Shown here one piece after another: positions 49,918 through 57,528 of a stretch of DNA of 57,693 bases; the first letter of the stretch is position 1, and the number at the start of each line of letters is the position of its first letter. The notes under the pieces were generated by a model. That model saw nothing but the letters and a program-made list of their open reading frames with translations. It ran no database searches and was not told the origin of the DNA. The position numbers and the translations under genes were made by a program. The DNA is taken from the NCBI RefSeq assembly GCF_004151455.1, contig NZ_PRLK01000005.1, positions 1-57,693 of the forward strand. Reading direction: 5' to 3'. This DNA is from Candidatus Nanogingivalis gingivitcus. Its GTDB lineage: Bacteria > Patescibacteriota > Saccharimonadia > Saccharimonadales > Saccharimonadaceae.

Positions 49918-50255
49918 TTTATAGATTCTACTATTTTAGCAAATGCTTTTGGTTCACTAACTGCTAGCTCTGCTAATACCTTTCGGTCTAGTTCTATTCC
50001 TTTAGATTTTAGCCCTGCAATTAATTTTCCATATGTAGTACCATTATTTCTAGCTGCAATATTTATACGTGTAATCCATAAACCGCGTAGATCTCTTTTT
50101 CTATTCCTTCTATCTCGATATGCATATTGCAATGCTCTAATTACACCTTGCTTAGCAAGCCTATATGAGCGAGTGCGTGCATGTTGCATGCCTTTTGCTG
50201 CTTTTAGGATTTTTTTATGCTTTGCTCGTGCTGTTACACCTCTTTTTACGCGCAT
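49914..50255 (-). CDS. rplT: Ribosomal protein bL20
   Basis: Large-subunit L20, 113 residues. [105 protein letters not shown] is a full family match: the basic N-terminal tail that threads into 23S rRNA and the globular C-terminal domain. It is third in the infC-rpmI-rplT operon, whose L20-dependent autoregulation is well known in E. coli. It starts two bases after rpmI ends. Confidence 0.97.
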   Translation of the reverse strand: MRVKRGVTARAKHKKILKAAKGMQHARTRSYRLAKQGVIRALQYAYRDRRNRKRDLRGLWITRINIAARNNGTTYGKLIAGLKSKGIELDRKVLAELAVSEPKAFAKIVESIK

Positions 50256-50256
50256 A

Positions 50257-50454
50257 CTATTTTACTCCTAGTGCTCTTTTAATATTTTTAGCTACAGAAC
50301 CTTCTATTGTAGCACTTGTATTAATTCGTCGTTTTCGACTCTTGCTCTTTTTTGAAAGCATGTGGTTCTTAAAAGCTCGCTGACGAAGAACTTTACCTGT
50401 TTTAGTAAGCTTCACTCTCTTAGCTGTGCCTTTGTGTGTTTTTAACTTTGGCAT
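50257..50454 (-). CDS. rpmI: Ribosomal protein bL35
   Basis: Large-subunit L35, 65 residues. [45 protein letters not shown] is the family signature (PKxKTHKGxAKRxKxTxxGKxxRxxAxxxHxLxxKSxKxKRxLR). It is the middle gene of the infC operon, and its ATG lies one base after the infC stop codon. Nothing unusual. Confidence 0.97.
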   Translation of the reverse strand: MPKLKTHKGTAKRVKLTKTGKVLRQRAFKNHMLSKKSKSRKRRINTSATIEGSVAKNIKRALGVK

Positions 50455-50961
50455 TTATTTACTCCTTATTACCAAGCTCAGATTGCGACCGGCCATCTGA
50501 GGCTTTTGTTCTATTATGGCTTCTTCGTCAAGAAGGGTAATTATTTTATTAGCCATATCAAACCCAATTTCTTTATGGGCCATTTCTCTACCTTTAAATA
50601 CTATTTGTATTTTTACTTTATTTCCTTCGGATAAAAATTTCTTAATTTTTTTAATTTTAATCTCTAGGTCACCATTTCCGATTTTTAGCCCAAATCGCAT
50701 TTGTTTAAGTTCTGTAGACTTAGCTTTACGTTTATTTTTCTGCTGTTCTTTCATTTTTTGATATTGGTATTTCCCCCAATCGATAATTTTAGCAACAGCA
50801 GGGTTTGCATTTGGTGATATTTCAACTAGGTCAACGCCAGATTTTTGTGCTATTTTTATAGCTTCATCAAAACTCATTATTCCTAATTGCTCACCGTTTT
50901 CCCCAATAACTCTTAATTCTTGGGCACGAATTTCTTCATTAATTCGATTTTTTTTATTAAT
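50455..50961 (-). CDS. infC: Initiation factor IF-3, starting at AUU
   Basis: Keeps free 30S subunits apart and checks the start codon. The ordinary ATG at 50877 would delete most of the N-terminal domain. Extending upstream in frame gives INKKNRINEEIRAQELRVIGENGEQLGIMSFDEA, the conserved N-domain, preceded by the Shine-Dalgarno AAGGAAGGG and the codon ATT at 50961. AUU is the classic autoregulated infC start in E. coli and other bacteria, because IF-3 itself rejects it. The C-domain (MRFGLKIGNGDLEIKIKKIKKFLSEGNKVKIQIVFKGREMAH) is complete. With this start the protein is 168 residues, a normal length. It is the first gene of infC-rpmI-rplT. Confidence 0.93.
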   Translation of the reverse strand: MNKKNRINEEIRAQELRVIGENGEQLGIMSFDEAIKIAQKSGVDLVEISPNANPAVAKIIDWGKYQYQKMKEQQKNKRKAKSTELKQMRFGLKIGNGDLEIKIKKIKKFLSEGNKVKIQIVFKGREMAHKEIGFDMANKIITLLDEEAIIEQKPQMAGRNLSLVIRSK

Positions 50962-51011
50962 AGTCCCTTCCTTTCGACTGCCTTAAATAAAAAACAATTT
51001 ACTCAAGTGAG

Positions 51012-51040
51012 ATTATACCAAAAAAACTTTAATATTGCAA
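51012..51040 (-). promoter_or_regulatory. infC operon promoter
   Basis: Minus strand TTGCAA (51040-51035), exact 17-bp spacer, TATAAT (51017-51012) with TGG extension. Leader about 45 nt, with a real Shine-Dalgarno before the AUU start. Confidence 0.8.
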
Positions 51041-51054
51041 TATATAAGAGAGGC

Positions 51055-52557
51055 TTATACTGATTTATATCTATACTGCAAAGCTTCACTAATATGTTGA
51101 TCTTTAATTTCTTCAGAATTATCTATATCTGCAATAGTGCGTGCCACTCGTATTATTTTTAAATAAGAACGAATCGATATATCTAATTTTTCTGTTGCAA
51201 ATTCGAGGAGCTCTTTTGCAGTAGGGGATATTTTAAAATTATTTTTAACATCGTTTAAGCTAGCATAACTATTGTAAAAAACACTACTTTTATATCTATT
51301 TTGTTGTAATAACTTAGCCGATTGTATAGAGTTGTATGCAGATAACTGCTCTTTATTTGAATATTGTTTTTTTGACAATAGTTTATTATTATCAATCCTA
51401 TTTACCTCTATTATTATATCTATACGATCTAATATTGGACCAGATATTTTTCGCTGATAGTTAGATATTTGGCTTGCACTACAAGTACATTCCTTATGTT
51501 TGTCGCCAAAAAAACCACAAGGGCAAGGATTCATAGTTGCTATTAGCATGAAATTGGCAGGGTAAGTTGCTTTTCGGTTTGACCTACTAATAGATATCTT
51601 TTTATCTTCTAACGGCTGTCTGAGAGAATCTATAGTATTTTTTTGAAATTCTGGGAGTTCATCTAGAAAAAGTATTCCATTATGAGCTAAGCTAACTTCA
51701 CCAGGCATAGCATTTGATCCACCACCAATTATGGAAATATTACTAGCAGTGTGATGTGGAGACCTGAAAGGTCTATTTATATTAACTGAGACATCTTCAA
51801 CTAGACTATGTATCTTTAATACTTCCATTTTTTCTGTAGGATTTAATTCCGGCAATAATCCTAGAGCAACTTTAGCTAACATTGTTTTACCAGTACCAGG
51901 AGGTCCAGTCATTAATATATTATGCCTACCTGCGATAGCGATAGTAAGGGCACGTTTAGCTTGTTCTTGATCTATTATGTCATCAAGAATAATTTTTTTA
52001 GTAATAGTATTTTTAATTTGATAATCCGTAGTGTTTGGTAGCTTAAGCTCTCCTTTTAAGTGAAGAAAAACATCCTTTAATGTTTTAGCTCCAACTATAT
52101 TAATACCGCTCAATAACTGGGCTTGTTTAGCATTATCTTCTGGAACTATAACTTCTTTTATTCCTATAGATTTAAGTTTTTCTATTATATTTAATATACC
52201 TCTAACTTTTCGTAATTTACCATCTAGTGATAATTCTCCAACAAAAGCTTTTCCTTTTATGTCTTGAGGTTTTACTGATCCATTAATAGATAAGATAGCT
52301 ATTGCTATAGGTAAATCAAATAAAGTTCCATCTTTTGGTATTTCTGCTGGAGCCAGATTTATAATTATTTTCTTTGCAGGAAAATCCAGGAGTGAGTTCT
52401 TTATTGCACTTCTAACTCTTTCTTTTGCTTCATCTATGGCTTTATTTCCCATTCCTACGATTTGGAGTCCTGGTATTCCTTTAGAATGGTCTACTTCCAC
52501 TTCTATTATTTCCGCTTCATAACCTAGTGGTGCGGCAGATAAGACTTTACATACCAT
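51055..52557 (-). CDS. comM: Mg-chelatase-like AAA+ ATPase ComM/YifB
   Basis: AAA+ protein of the YifB family; in naturally transformable bacteria ComM is a helicase that promotes branch migration during recombination of incoming DNA. The N-terminal YifB domain (AEIIEVEVDHSKGIPGLQIVGMGNKAIDEAKERVRSAIKNS, LAPAEIPKDGTLFDLPIAIAILS) is followed by Walker A MTGPPGTGKTMLAKVAL, Walker B HNGILFLDELPEF, sensor elements, and a C-terminal lid. A zinc-like motif CPCGFFGDKHKECTCS lies between (NPCPCGFFG...). At 500 residues the length is normal. Together with the type IV pili it suggests natural competence. TTAAAT lies six bases before the ATG (leaderless layout). Confidence 0.92.
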   Translation of the reverse strand: MVCKVLSAAPLGYEAEIIEVEVDHSKGIPGLQIVGMGNKAIDEAKERVRSAIKNSLLDFPAKKIIINLAPAEIPKDGTLFDLPIAIAILSINGSVKPQDIKGKAFVGELSLDGKLRKVRGILNIIEKLKSIGIKEVIVPEDNAKQAQLLSGINIVGAKTLKDVFLHLKGELKLPNTTDYQIKNTITKKIILDDIIDQEQAKRALTIAIAGRHNILMTGPPGTGKTMLAKVALGLLPELNPTEKMEVLKIHSLVEDVSVNINRPFRSPHHTASNISIIGGGSNAMPGEVSLAHNGILFLDELPEFQKNTIDSLRQPLEDKKISISRSNRKATYPANFMLIATMNPCPCGFFGDKHKECTCSASQISNYQRKISGPILDRIDIIIEVNRIDNNKLLSKKQYSNKEQLSAYNSIQSAKLLQQNRYKSSVFYNSYASLNDVKNNFKISPTAKELLEFATEKLDISIRSYLKIIRVARTIADIDNSEEIKDQHISEALQYRYKSV

Positions 52558-52599
52558 AGCTAAATTTAAGCATATATATTTTGTTTTTTCAATATATGC

Positions 52600-52605
52600 T
52601 ATAAT
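52600..52605 (+). promoter_or_regulatory. -10 box of tmRNA
   Basis: TGCTATAAT; twelve bases before the mature 5' end at 52617. Confidence 0.65.
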
Positions 52606-52616
52606 TTATATGTAAT

Positions 52617-53000
52617 GGGGCTGATTTAGCTTTTGACAATAGGAATTTAATAAATTAATTAGCAAGTCGTTTACTACGTAAAAGTATTAAATATAATTGC
52701 AAAATCTAATTTTGTAGCTAAAGCCAAGGAATTCTTTGCAGTTCCTGCTTTCGCATTCGCTGCTTAATAATATAGCGATCGTTGTGTACGGGTAGGGCAG
52801 TAACTACTTTATACGGCGTCATATTTTTTACTGATCGCTACTACAAGAAGTAACGGTTGTAGTAGTTAAAATATAGTTACAATTTCTAGATTATTTTTGT
52901 TTCTTTTATAGATTTAGATCTTATTTTAAAAGAGAATAAACTTGTAGAAGATTAATTTATTACCTTTTGGACCCGAGGGCAGTTCTCGGCAGCTCCACCA
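52617..53000 (+). ncRNA. ssrA: tmRNA (ssrA)
   Basis: Transfer-messenger RNA, 384 nt, rescuing stalled ribosomes. The tRNA-like half closes with GGGGCTG at 52617 and CAGCTCC plus encoded A-CCA at 52990-53000; the T-arm is near the 3' end (GACCCGAGGGCAGTTCTCG). The tag-coding part starts at a probable GCA resume codon at 52699 and ends at TAA 52765-52767, followed by a second TAA. The tag has 22 residues, begins AKSNFVAKAKEF and ends VPAFAFAA. Pseudoknot stems follow, such as TACTTGTAGTAGTTA-type GTAGTAG repeats around 52845-52870. It is a one-piece tmRNA. Confidence 0.9.
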
Positions 53001-53005
53001 TTTTG

Positions 53006-53031
53006 ACTTATTTTATAATAAGCTTTTTTTA
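53006..53031 (+). terminator. Weak terminator after tmRNA
   Basis: A 6-bp AT stem CTTATT-TTAT-AATAAG followed by a T-run. A second, stronger hairpin at 53045-53077 backs it up. Confidence 0.6.
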
Positions 53032-53043
53032 TTTTTTCTAAAT

Positions 53044-53192
53044 AAAAAATGAGCGACTGCGAGGAACGCTCATTTTTAGTATAGTAATGTGGAGTTTTTG
53101 ATTTTTAATTTTTTTGGCTAGTAGGCTGCGGAGCCCTACAATGTAAATAATTTTTATTTTTGGCTTATGTATAAAATATTTATTCATAAGCT
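53044..53192 (-). ncRNA. Putative minus-strand small RNA (~149 nt)
   Basis: A consensus promoter points leftward: TTGACT (53227-53222), 17-bp spacer, TATTAT (53204-53199). The predicted start (53192) is at the first base of a hairpin (53162-53169 with 53185-53192). A second hairpin follows, GTAGGGCT-CCGC-AGCCTAC (53121-53139, one bulge), and the transcript ends at an 11-bp GC/AT stem (53045-53077) with a T-run, which is a strong intrinsic terminator in this direction. There is no start codon with a plausible frame. The target or function is unknown. Confidence 0.6.
53045..53078. terminator. Strong bidirectional terminator hairpin
   Basis: AAAAATGAGCG (53045-53055) pairs with CGCTCATTTTT (53067-53077), 11-nt loop. 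It ends the minus-strand RNA and can end tmRNA read-through. Confidence 0.8.
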
Positions 53193-53198
53193 ACACTT

Positions 53199-53227
53199 AT
53201 AATATAGCTTAATAAGCATAAAGTCAA
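53199..53227 (-). promoter_or_regulatory. Leftward promoter of the small RNA
   Basis: TTGACT-17-TATTAT on the minus strand, see the RNA entry. About 100 bp separate it from the rightward promoter at 53327. Confidence 0.7.
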
Positions 53228-53326
53228 TAGATTTTTTAAGTTTTTTGTATAATTTTTTTACACACAATAAACAATAGATACAGTAGAGGAAAATACCACA
53301 TACAAGATACTTTAATACGTATAATA

Positions 53327-53355
53327 TTGACAAAAATGCTTATGTATGATATCAT
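53327..53355 (+). promoter_or_regulatory. Rightward promoter of the 53362 RNA/leader
   Basis: TTGACA (53327-53332), 17-bp spacer, TATCAT (53350-53355). The -35 is a perfect consensus, the best in this window. Predicted start near 53362. Confidence 0.75.
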
Positions 53356-53361
53356 TTAATT

Positions 53362-53764
53362 AGTTTTTGAAAAGAAACAAAAACAAAAAACAAAATTAAA
53401 AAGTACATTACAGAGAACATTATAATTATCGTTATTTTTGATCGTTTGAGCGGATCTTGAGTGGCGATTTGATATTGCAAGAGATTACTGAAAATGTCAT
53501 TGATTTTCTAGCTTTTGAATAATTGAATTGCCTGAAAGCTCCGCACTTATGCGTAGAGCGCGAGGAAAATATGTAATAAGTACTTGATATTTTCTAAAGA
53601 AAATATTTTAAGGAAATCCTCATGAAATATGCCCCTCTAAAAGAGGAGCGGTCAAGTAGCCTAAAAGGGCAGATCGTGAGCCACGAATAATAGTAAAGTT
53701 TTTAGTTTCGTTTGGTTATATTCACTAGTTTGCCCTTTGGGCTTAGTTTTAAATAGGTAGAATA
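53362..53764 (+). ncRNA. Putative large structured RNA or long leader (~400 nt), unassigned
   Basis: No frame of useful length is present, yet the segment is less AT-rich than neighbouring spacers and full of paired arms. The first ~50 nt are an A-rich tract. Helices seen: 53464-53478, 53490-53508 (GAAAAT/ATTTTC), 53538-53559 (GCTC-CGC with GCG-TA-GAGC), 53562-53566 with 53617-53621, 53587-53606 (8 bp, TAAA loop), 53631-53649, 53674-53686 (TCGTG/CACGA), and a 12-bp long-range helix 53658-53671 with 53731-53743. It ends six to seven bases before a possible Shine-Dalgarno (AGGTAG) for the 53765 gene and has no clear terminator, so it may be a leader or a stand-alone RNA. Confidence 0.6.
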
Positions 53765-54151
53765 ATGATTTCGAAAATATATTTAGTATTATCACTAATT
53801 GCTCTTTGCGGTATTATTGCAATAGTGAATTTATTTACACCTACGGATATTGGTCCATTAGGAATATTGGGTTTTTTTGTTCTGGTATATATTATGTCTG
53901 TAGGAATGGTTAACTTATTTTTATATGGAGTATATAGATTAATTTATATGCTAAAGTCTAATATATTCCAAAGTAAGGAGAGGAAAACGAATAATCATAA
54001 TATATCATATTTTTTGAAATATTCGTTAGTCATATCGTTTACTCCATTAGTATTGATAGCTCGTCAATCTTCTGGGGGTATTAACCTATTGGATATTTTT
54101 CTATTGCTCATAATAGAAATTATTGCTTTAGTTTACGTTTCAAAACGATAA
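53765..54151 (+). CDS. Four-helix membrane protein, unknown
   Basis: A 128-residue protein, not recognised. Four hydrophobic helices: IYLVLSLIALCGIIAIVNLF, IGPLGILGFFVLVYIMSVGMVNLFLYGVYR, ISYFLKYSLVISFTPLVLIA, and LLDIFLLLIIEIIALVYVS. The basic loops (KSNIFQSKERKTNNHN and the C-terminal KR) suggest a cytoplasmic C-terminus. It lies directly behind the structured ~400-nt RNA and may be its regulated gene. It stops 21 bases before the next gene, which has its own -10 box. It could belong with the VirD4-like ATPase downstream; that is inference. Confidence 0.6.
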   Translation: MISKIYLVLSLIALCGIIAIVNLFTPTDIGPLGILGFFVLVYIMSVGMVNLFLYGVYRLIYMLKSNIFQSKERKTNNHNISYFLKYSLVISFTPLVLIARQSSGGINLLDIFLLLIIEIIALVYVSKR

Positions 54152-54172
54152 TGTTTATGCTATAATGTTAGT

Positions 54173-54583
54173 ATGGAACCTAATAGGAACATAAACATTC
54201 CTCAAACATTTGAAGCAAACATAAAAAGTGTAGAAAGTCCACATGAAGTGGGCTCTTTTGCGTTAGAAACTAATATAAACAAGATAGATAAAAATGAAGC
54301 TAAAAGGGAAGTTGTAGATATAGCAAATAAGATTCTAGAGGCTAGCAACCCTCCAATGCCATTATCTCAAGAAAATATTATAACTCCTAACCCAGTGCAA
54401 ACAGCAAGCTCTCCTTCTGTAGCTAAAGATATTGACCTCATGGAAGATGCTTGGGTCAAGGATTTAAAGAAAATGATAGAAGAAACTAAAGGTGACCCCT
54501 ACGCCCGTGAAGTTAGGTTTAAGGAAATGCAAATAGATTATTTAAAGAAAAGGTATAATAGAATTATAAACGGTGGTAGATAA
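54173..54583 (+). CDS. Small soluble partner of the downstream ATPase, unknown
   Basis: A 136-residue protein without membrane helices, not recognised. The first ~90 residues look disordered (Asn/Ser/Pro-rich, NPPMPLSQENIITPNPVQTASSPS), and the last ~45 are helical and charged: DLMEDAWVKDLKKMIEETKGDPYAREVRFKEMQIDYLKKRYNRIINGG. The stop codon is followed directly by the ATG of the ATPase, so the two are co-translated and their products may interact. TGCTATAAT ends six bases before its ATG, an independent leaderless promoter for both genes. Confidence 0.6.
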   Translation: MEPNRNINIPQTFEANIKSVESPHEVGSFALETNINKIDKNEAKREVVDIANKILEASNPPMPLSQENIITPNPVQTASSPSVAKDIDLMEDAWVKDLKKMIEETKGDPYAREVRFKEMQIDYLKKRYNRIINGGR

Positions 54584-57505
54584 ATGGCTTTTTGGATAAT
54601 AATTTTTGCAAGTTTTGTTATAGTTTGTGTAGCTAGTTTTTTAATTTTCGAACAATATAAACGCATAGTTCGAGAAGCTAAGAACTATGAACGTGGATTA
54701 AAGATGGTTCCTATGAAAATACATCTTCCACCACCTACAGATGATATTGAAATTGGTGGAAGAGATAGCAGGGACGTAGTAGACGAAGCTTTAAGTGAAG
54801 CGCAAACTATGTATAATATTATATCCAGCACTGCTACTAAAGGTTTTAAAACACGGCTGTATGGACAAAGACATATATCTTTTGAAATAGTTGCTAGCAA
54901 TGGCTTGATACATTATTATGCTGTAGTACCTGCTGTTATAACCGAAACTGTCAAGCAAGCAATAGCTGCTGCATATCCTACTGCTAGATTAGAAGAAGTT
55001 GAGTTAGAAACAATTTTTAGTAAGCAAGGAAAAACGCAAGGTGTTATAGGTGGTGAGTTTGTATTAAAGAAAAATTTTTATTATCCCATTAATACTTATC
55101 AAGACAGTCGTCGTGATGCGATGAGATCTTTACTTGATGCGTTGAGTAGCGTTTCAAGGGGGGATGGTGCATCAATTCAAATAATGCTACGTCCTGCAGA
55201 TGATAAATGGACATCATTGTCTAATAAATATATAGAAAAAATTAGAAACGGTAAAGGCAAAAAAAACAACGCTGTAGCTCCAGCATTAGATATACTAGAA
55301 AGCCTCTGGAAACCACCAACATATGGTAATAATGCTACTGGTTCTAGTGATGTAAAAATTACTTCATTAGAGCAAGAAGAAATTGAAGCTATAGAAAATA
55401 AGATAAAGCATCCAGGATATGAAGTGCTTATAAGAACTGTTGTATCTTCTACTACAGCGTCAAAGAGTCAAGCTATTCTTCAAAGTATTGTATCGGCTTT
55501 TTCGCTTTTTGATTCACCACGATATAATGGGTTTAAATTTATTACTGCAAACGACATTGATGAATTGGTAACATCTTACATATTTAGATTCTTCCCTCAA
55601 ACGCTAACGGAAAATATATTAAATAGTGTAGAATTATCTACAATGTTTCATTTACCTAGTCGTAGTTCAATACCTACAGAAAAAGTTCAAAGGCAGAGAA
55701 TTAAACAAGTCGATGGCCCTACAGAACCAATGGAAGAGGGCTTGCTTGTGGGAGTTAACGAGTTTAGGGGCGTAGAAAAGCAAATAAGGTTAAGCACTAA
55801 TGACAGAAGGAGGCATACCTACATTATAGGTCAAACTGGTATGGGTAAGTCTAAACTATTAGAAAACCTTGCCTATCAAGATATAATGGACGGTAGAGGT
55901 TTTGCCTTTATAGACCCTCACGGTGATTCTGTAGAAGAATTAATTGGGATGATCCCTAAAGAGCGTCTTGATGATGTTATATATTTTAATCCAAGTGATA
56001 TGGATAACCCACTAGGATTTAATATTTTTGAAGCTAAGACGAACGAAGAGATGGATTTTGTTATTTCTGAAACTAATTCCATGCTTAAATCATTATATGA
56101 TCCAAATAATCAAGGCATTGTAGGTCCTAAAATGGAAAGTATAGTTCGTAATGCCGCTATATTATTAATGAGTGATCCTAATGGCGGTACTTTCATGGAC
56201 ATACCTAAGGTATTGGTTGATCCAGATTTTGCAATTTCTAAAATAAAGTATCTTAGGAATCAAAGAGCTATAGATTTTTGGACTAAGGAATGGCCAGCTT
56301 CTCAAAAATCGAGCGACGCAGGTGAAATAACTTCTTGGGTAGTATCCAAATGGGCACCTTTTGAAAGTGGACTTATAAACAATATTATTGGCCAAAAGAA
56401 TTCTGCTTTTAATATTAGAGAGGTGATGGATAATCAAAAGATCCTTTTAGTTAATTTATCTAAAGGTATGATGGGTGAGCAAGCAGCTAAACTATTAGGA
56501 ATGGTTTTTGTAATGAAGTTTCAGGCCGCAGCTATGAGTCGTGCTGATACCCCAGAAGATCAGCGAAAAGATTTTTGTTTATATGTTGACGAGTTCCAGA
56601 ACTTTGCCACAGATAGCTTTGAGTCCATACTATCTGAAGCACGTAAGTATAGGCTTAATTTAGTATTAGCTAACCAGTTTATGACTCAGCTAACAGATAG
56701 AATAAAAGGTGCTATTATCGGTAACGTCCCTACTAAGATAGTTGGACGTATAGGTATAGATGACGCTGAGAGTCTTCAACGCGCTTTTGTGCCTACGTTT
56801 ACTGCTGAAGACCTTACTAAATTGCCTAACTATCATGCCATAACAACAGTTTTGATTAACGGTATACCATCTGCACCATTTACTATGAGACTACTACCAC
56901 CTCTTGGTAAATCTAACCCTGAGTTACGTAATGCTCTGAAAAAATATTCTGCATCAAAATATGGTAGGCCAAAAGCTATAGTAGAAGCAGAGATTCGTGA
57001 TAGGTTATCTGTTAATAAAAATAAAGTACCAGCCCCATCAAATCCTCAATTTTCATATCAAGAGCCTAAACAAGTTAATTATGCTAATCCTATATTAAAT
57101 CAGGCTAATATTCCAGCAAAAAAATCAGAAAATATAGATAGTAATATGGTTCAAAGAAATAATAATTATAATAATTCTGCAAATAACGACCTAAGTGATA
57201 CCTCCGATAAAAAGAGCTTCTTGGACAATTGGGTAGATAAAAGAGAAAAAATGCGTTCTAATAGGATTGATAATGGACTAATAAAACAATCTGAAAGTAT
57301 AAAAAATAATGCATTAGTTATTAACAATATTAATAGCTCAAATAGCTCAGAGAAAGTGTTAGAAGAAAATCTAGAAAAAGATATAAGAAAACTAGTCAAT
57401 AATGCTACTAGCACAAATAATATAGCTATTGCAGGGTCAAAAATAAAAATTAATAATGCTGATAGTAAAGATAAAAATGAAGAAATAGTATTTAAAATAC
57501 GGTAG
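54584..57505 (+). CDS. VirD4/TraM-like type IV secretion ATPase, membrane-anchored
   Basis: A 973-residue P-loop ATPase of the conjugation-coupling (TraD/VirD4, DUF87/HerA-like) group. One N-terminal helix (FWIIIFASFVIVCVASFLIFEQY) anchors it. Residues ~35-380 form an extended N-domain. The ATPase has Walker A TYIIGQTGMGKSKLLENLAYQD (near residue 415), RGFAFIDPHGDSVEELIGMIP, Walker B DFCLYVDEFQNFATDSFESILSEARKYRLNLVLANQF (near 665), and an Arg/Gln-rich sensor. The last ~170 residues are disordered and Asn/Ser-rich. It could pump DNA or protein across the envelope, or act in division or pilus-linked DNA transfer. No relaxase or VirB4 set is seen nearby. Confidence 0.8.
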   Translation: MAFWIIIFASFVIVCVASFLIFEQYKRIVREAKNYERGLKMVPMKIHLPPPTDDIEIGGRDSRDVVDEALSEAQTMYNIISSTATKGFKTRLYGQRHISFEIVASNGLIHYYAVVPAVITETVKQAIAAAYPTARLEEVELETIFSKQGKTQGVIGGEFVLKKNFYYPINTYQDSRRDAMRSLLDALSSVSRGDGASIQIMLRPADDKWTSLSNKYIEKIRNGKGKKNNAVAPALDILESLWKPPTYGNNATGSSDVKITSLEQEEIEAIENKIKHPGYEVLIRTVVSSTTASKSQAILQSIVSAFSLFDSPRYNGFKFITANDIDELVTSYIFRFFPQTLTENILNSVELSTMFHLPSRSSIPTEKVQRQRIKQVDGPTEPMEEGLLVGVNEFRGVEKQIRLSTNDRRRHTYIIGQTGMGKSKLLENLAYQDIMDGRGFAFIDPHGDSVEELIGMIPKERLDDVIYFNPSDMDNPLGFNIFEAKTNEEMDFVISETNSMLKSLYDPNNQGIVGPKMESIVRNAAILLMSDPNGGTFMDIPKVLVDPDFAISKIKYLRNQRAIDFWTKEWPASQKSSDAGEITSWVVSKWAPFESGLINNIIGQKNSAFNIREVMDNQKILLVNLSKGMMGEQAAKLLGMVFVMKFQAAAMSRADTPEDQRKDFCLYVDEFQNFATDSFESILSEARKYRLNLVLANQFMTQLTDRIKGAIIGNVPTKIVGRIGIDDAESLQRAFVPTFTAEDLTKLPNYHAITTVLINGIPSAPFTMRLLPPLGKSNPELRNALKKYSASKYGRPKAIVEAEIRDRLSVNKNKVPAPSNPQFSYQEPKQVNYANPILNQANIPAKKSENIDSNMVQRNNNYNNSANNDLSDTSDKKSFLDNWVDKREKMRSNRIDNGLIKQSESIKNNALVINNINSSNSSEKVLEENLEKDIRKLVNNATSTNNIAIAGSKIKINNADSKDKNEEIVFKIR

Positions 57506-57528
57506 ATGTATCTACCGTATTATTTTTT
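57496..57528 (+). terminator. Terminator after the ATPase gene
   Basis: An 11-bp perfect stem AATACGGTAGA/TCTACCGTATT with TGTA loop, then TATTTTTT; it includes the stop codon of the ATPase gene. Confidence 0.85.
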
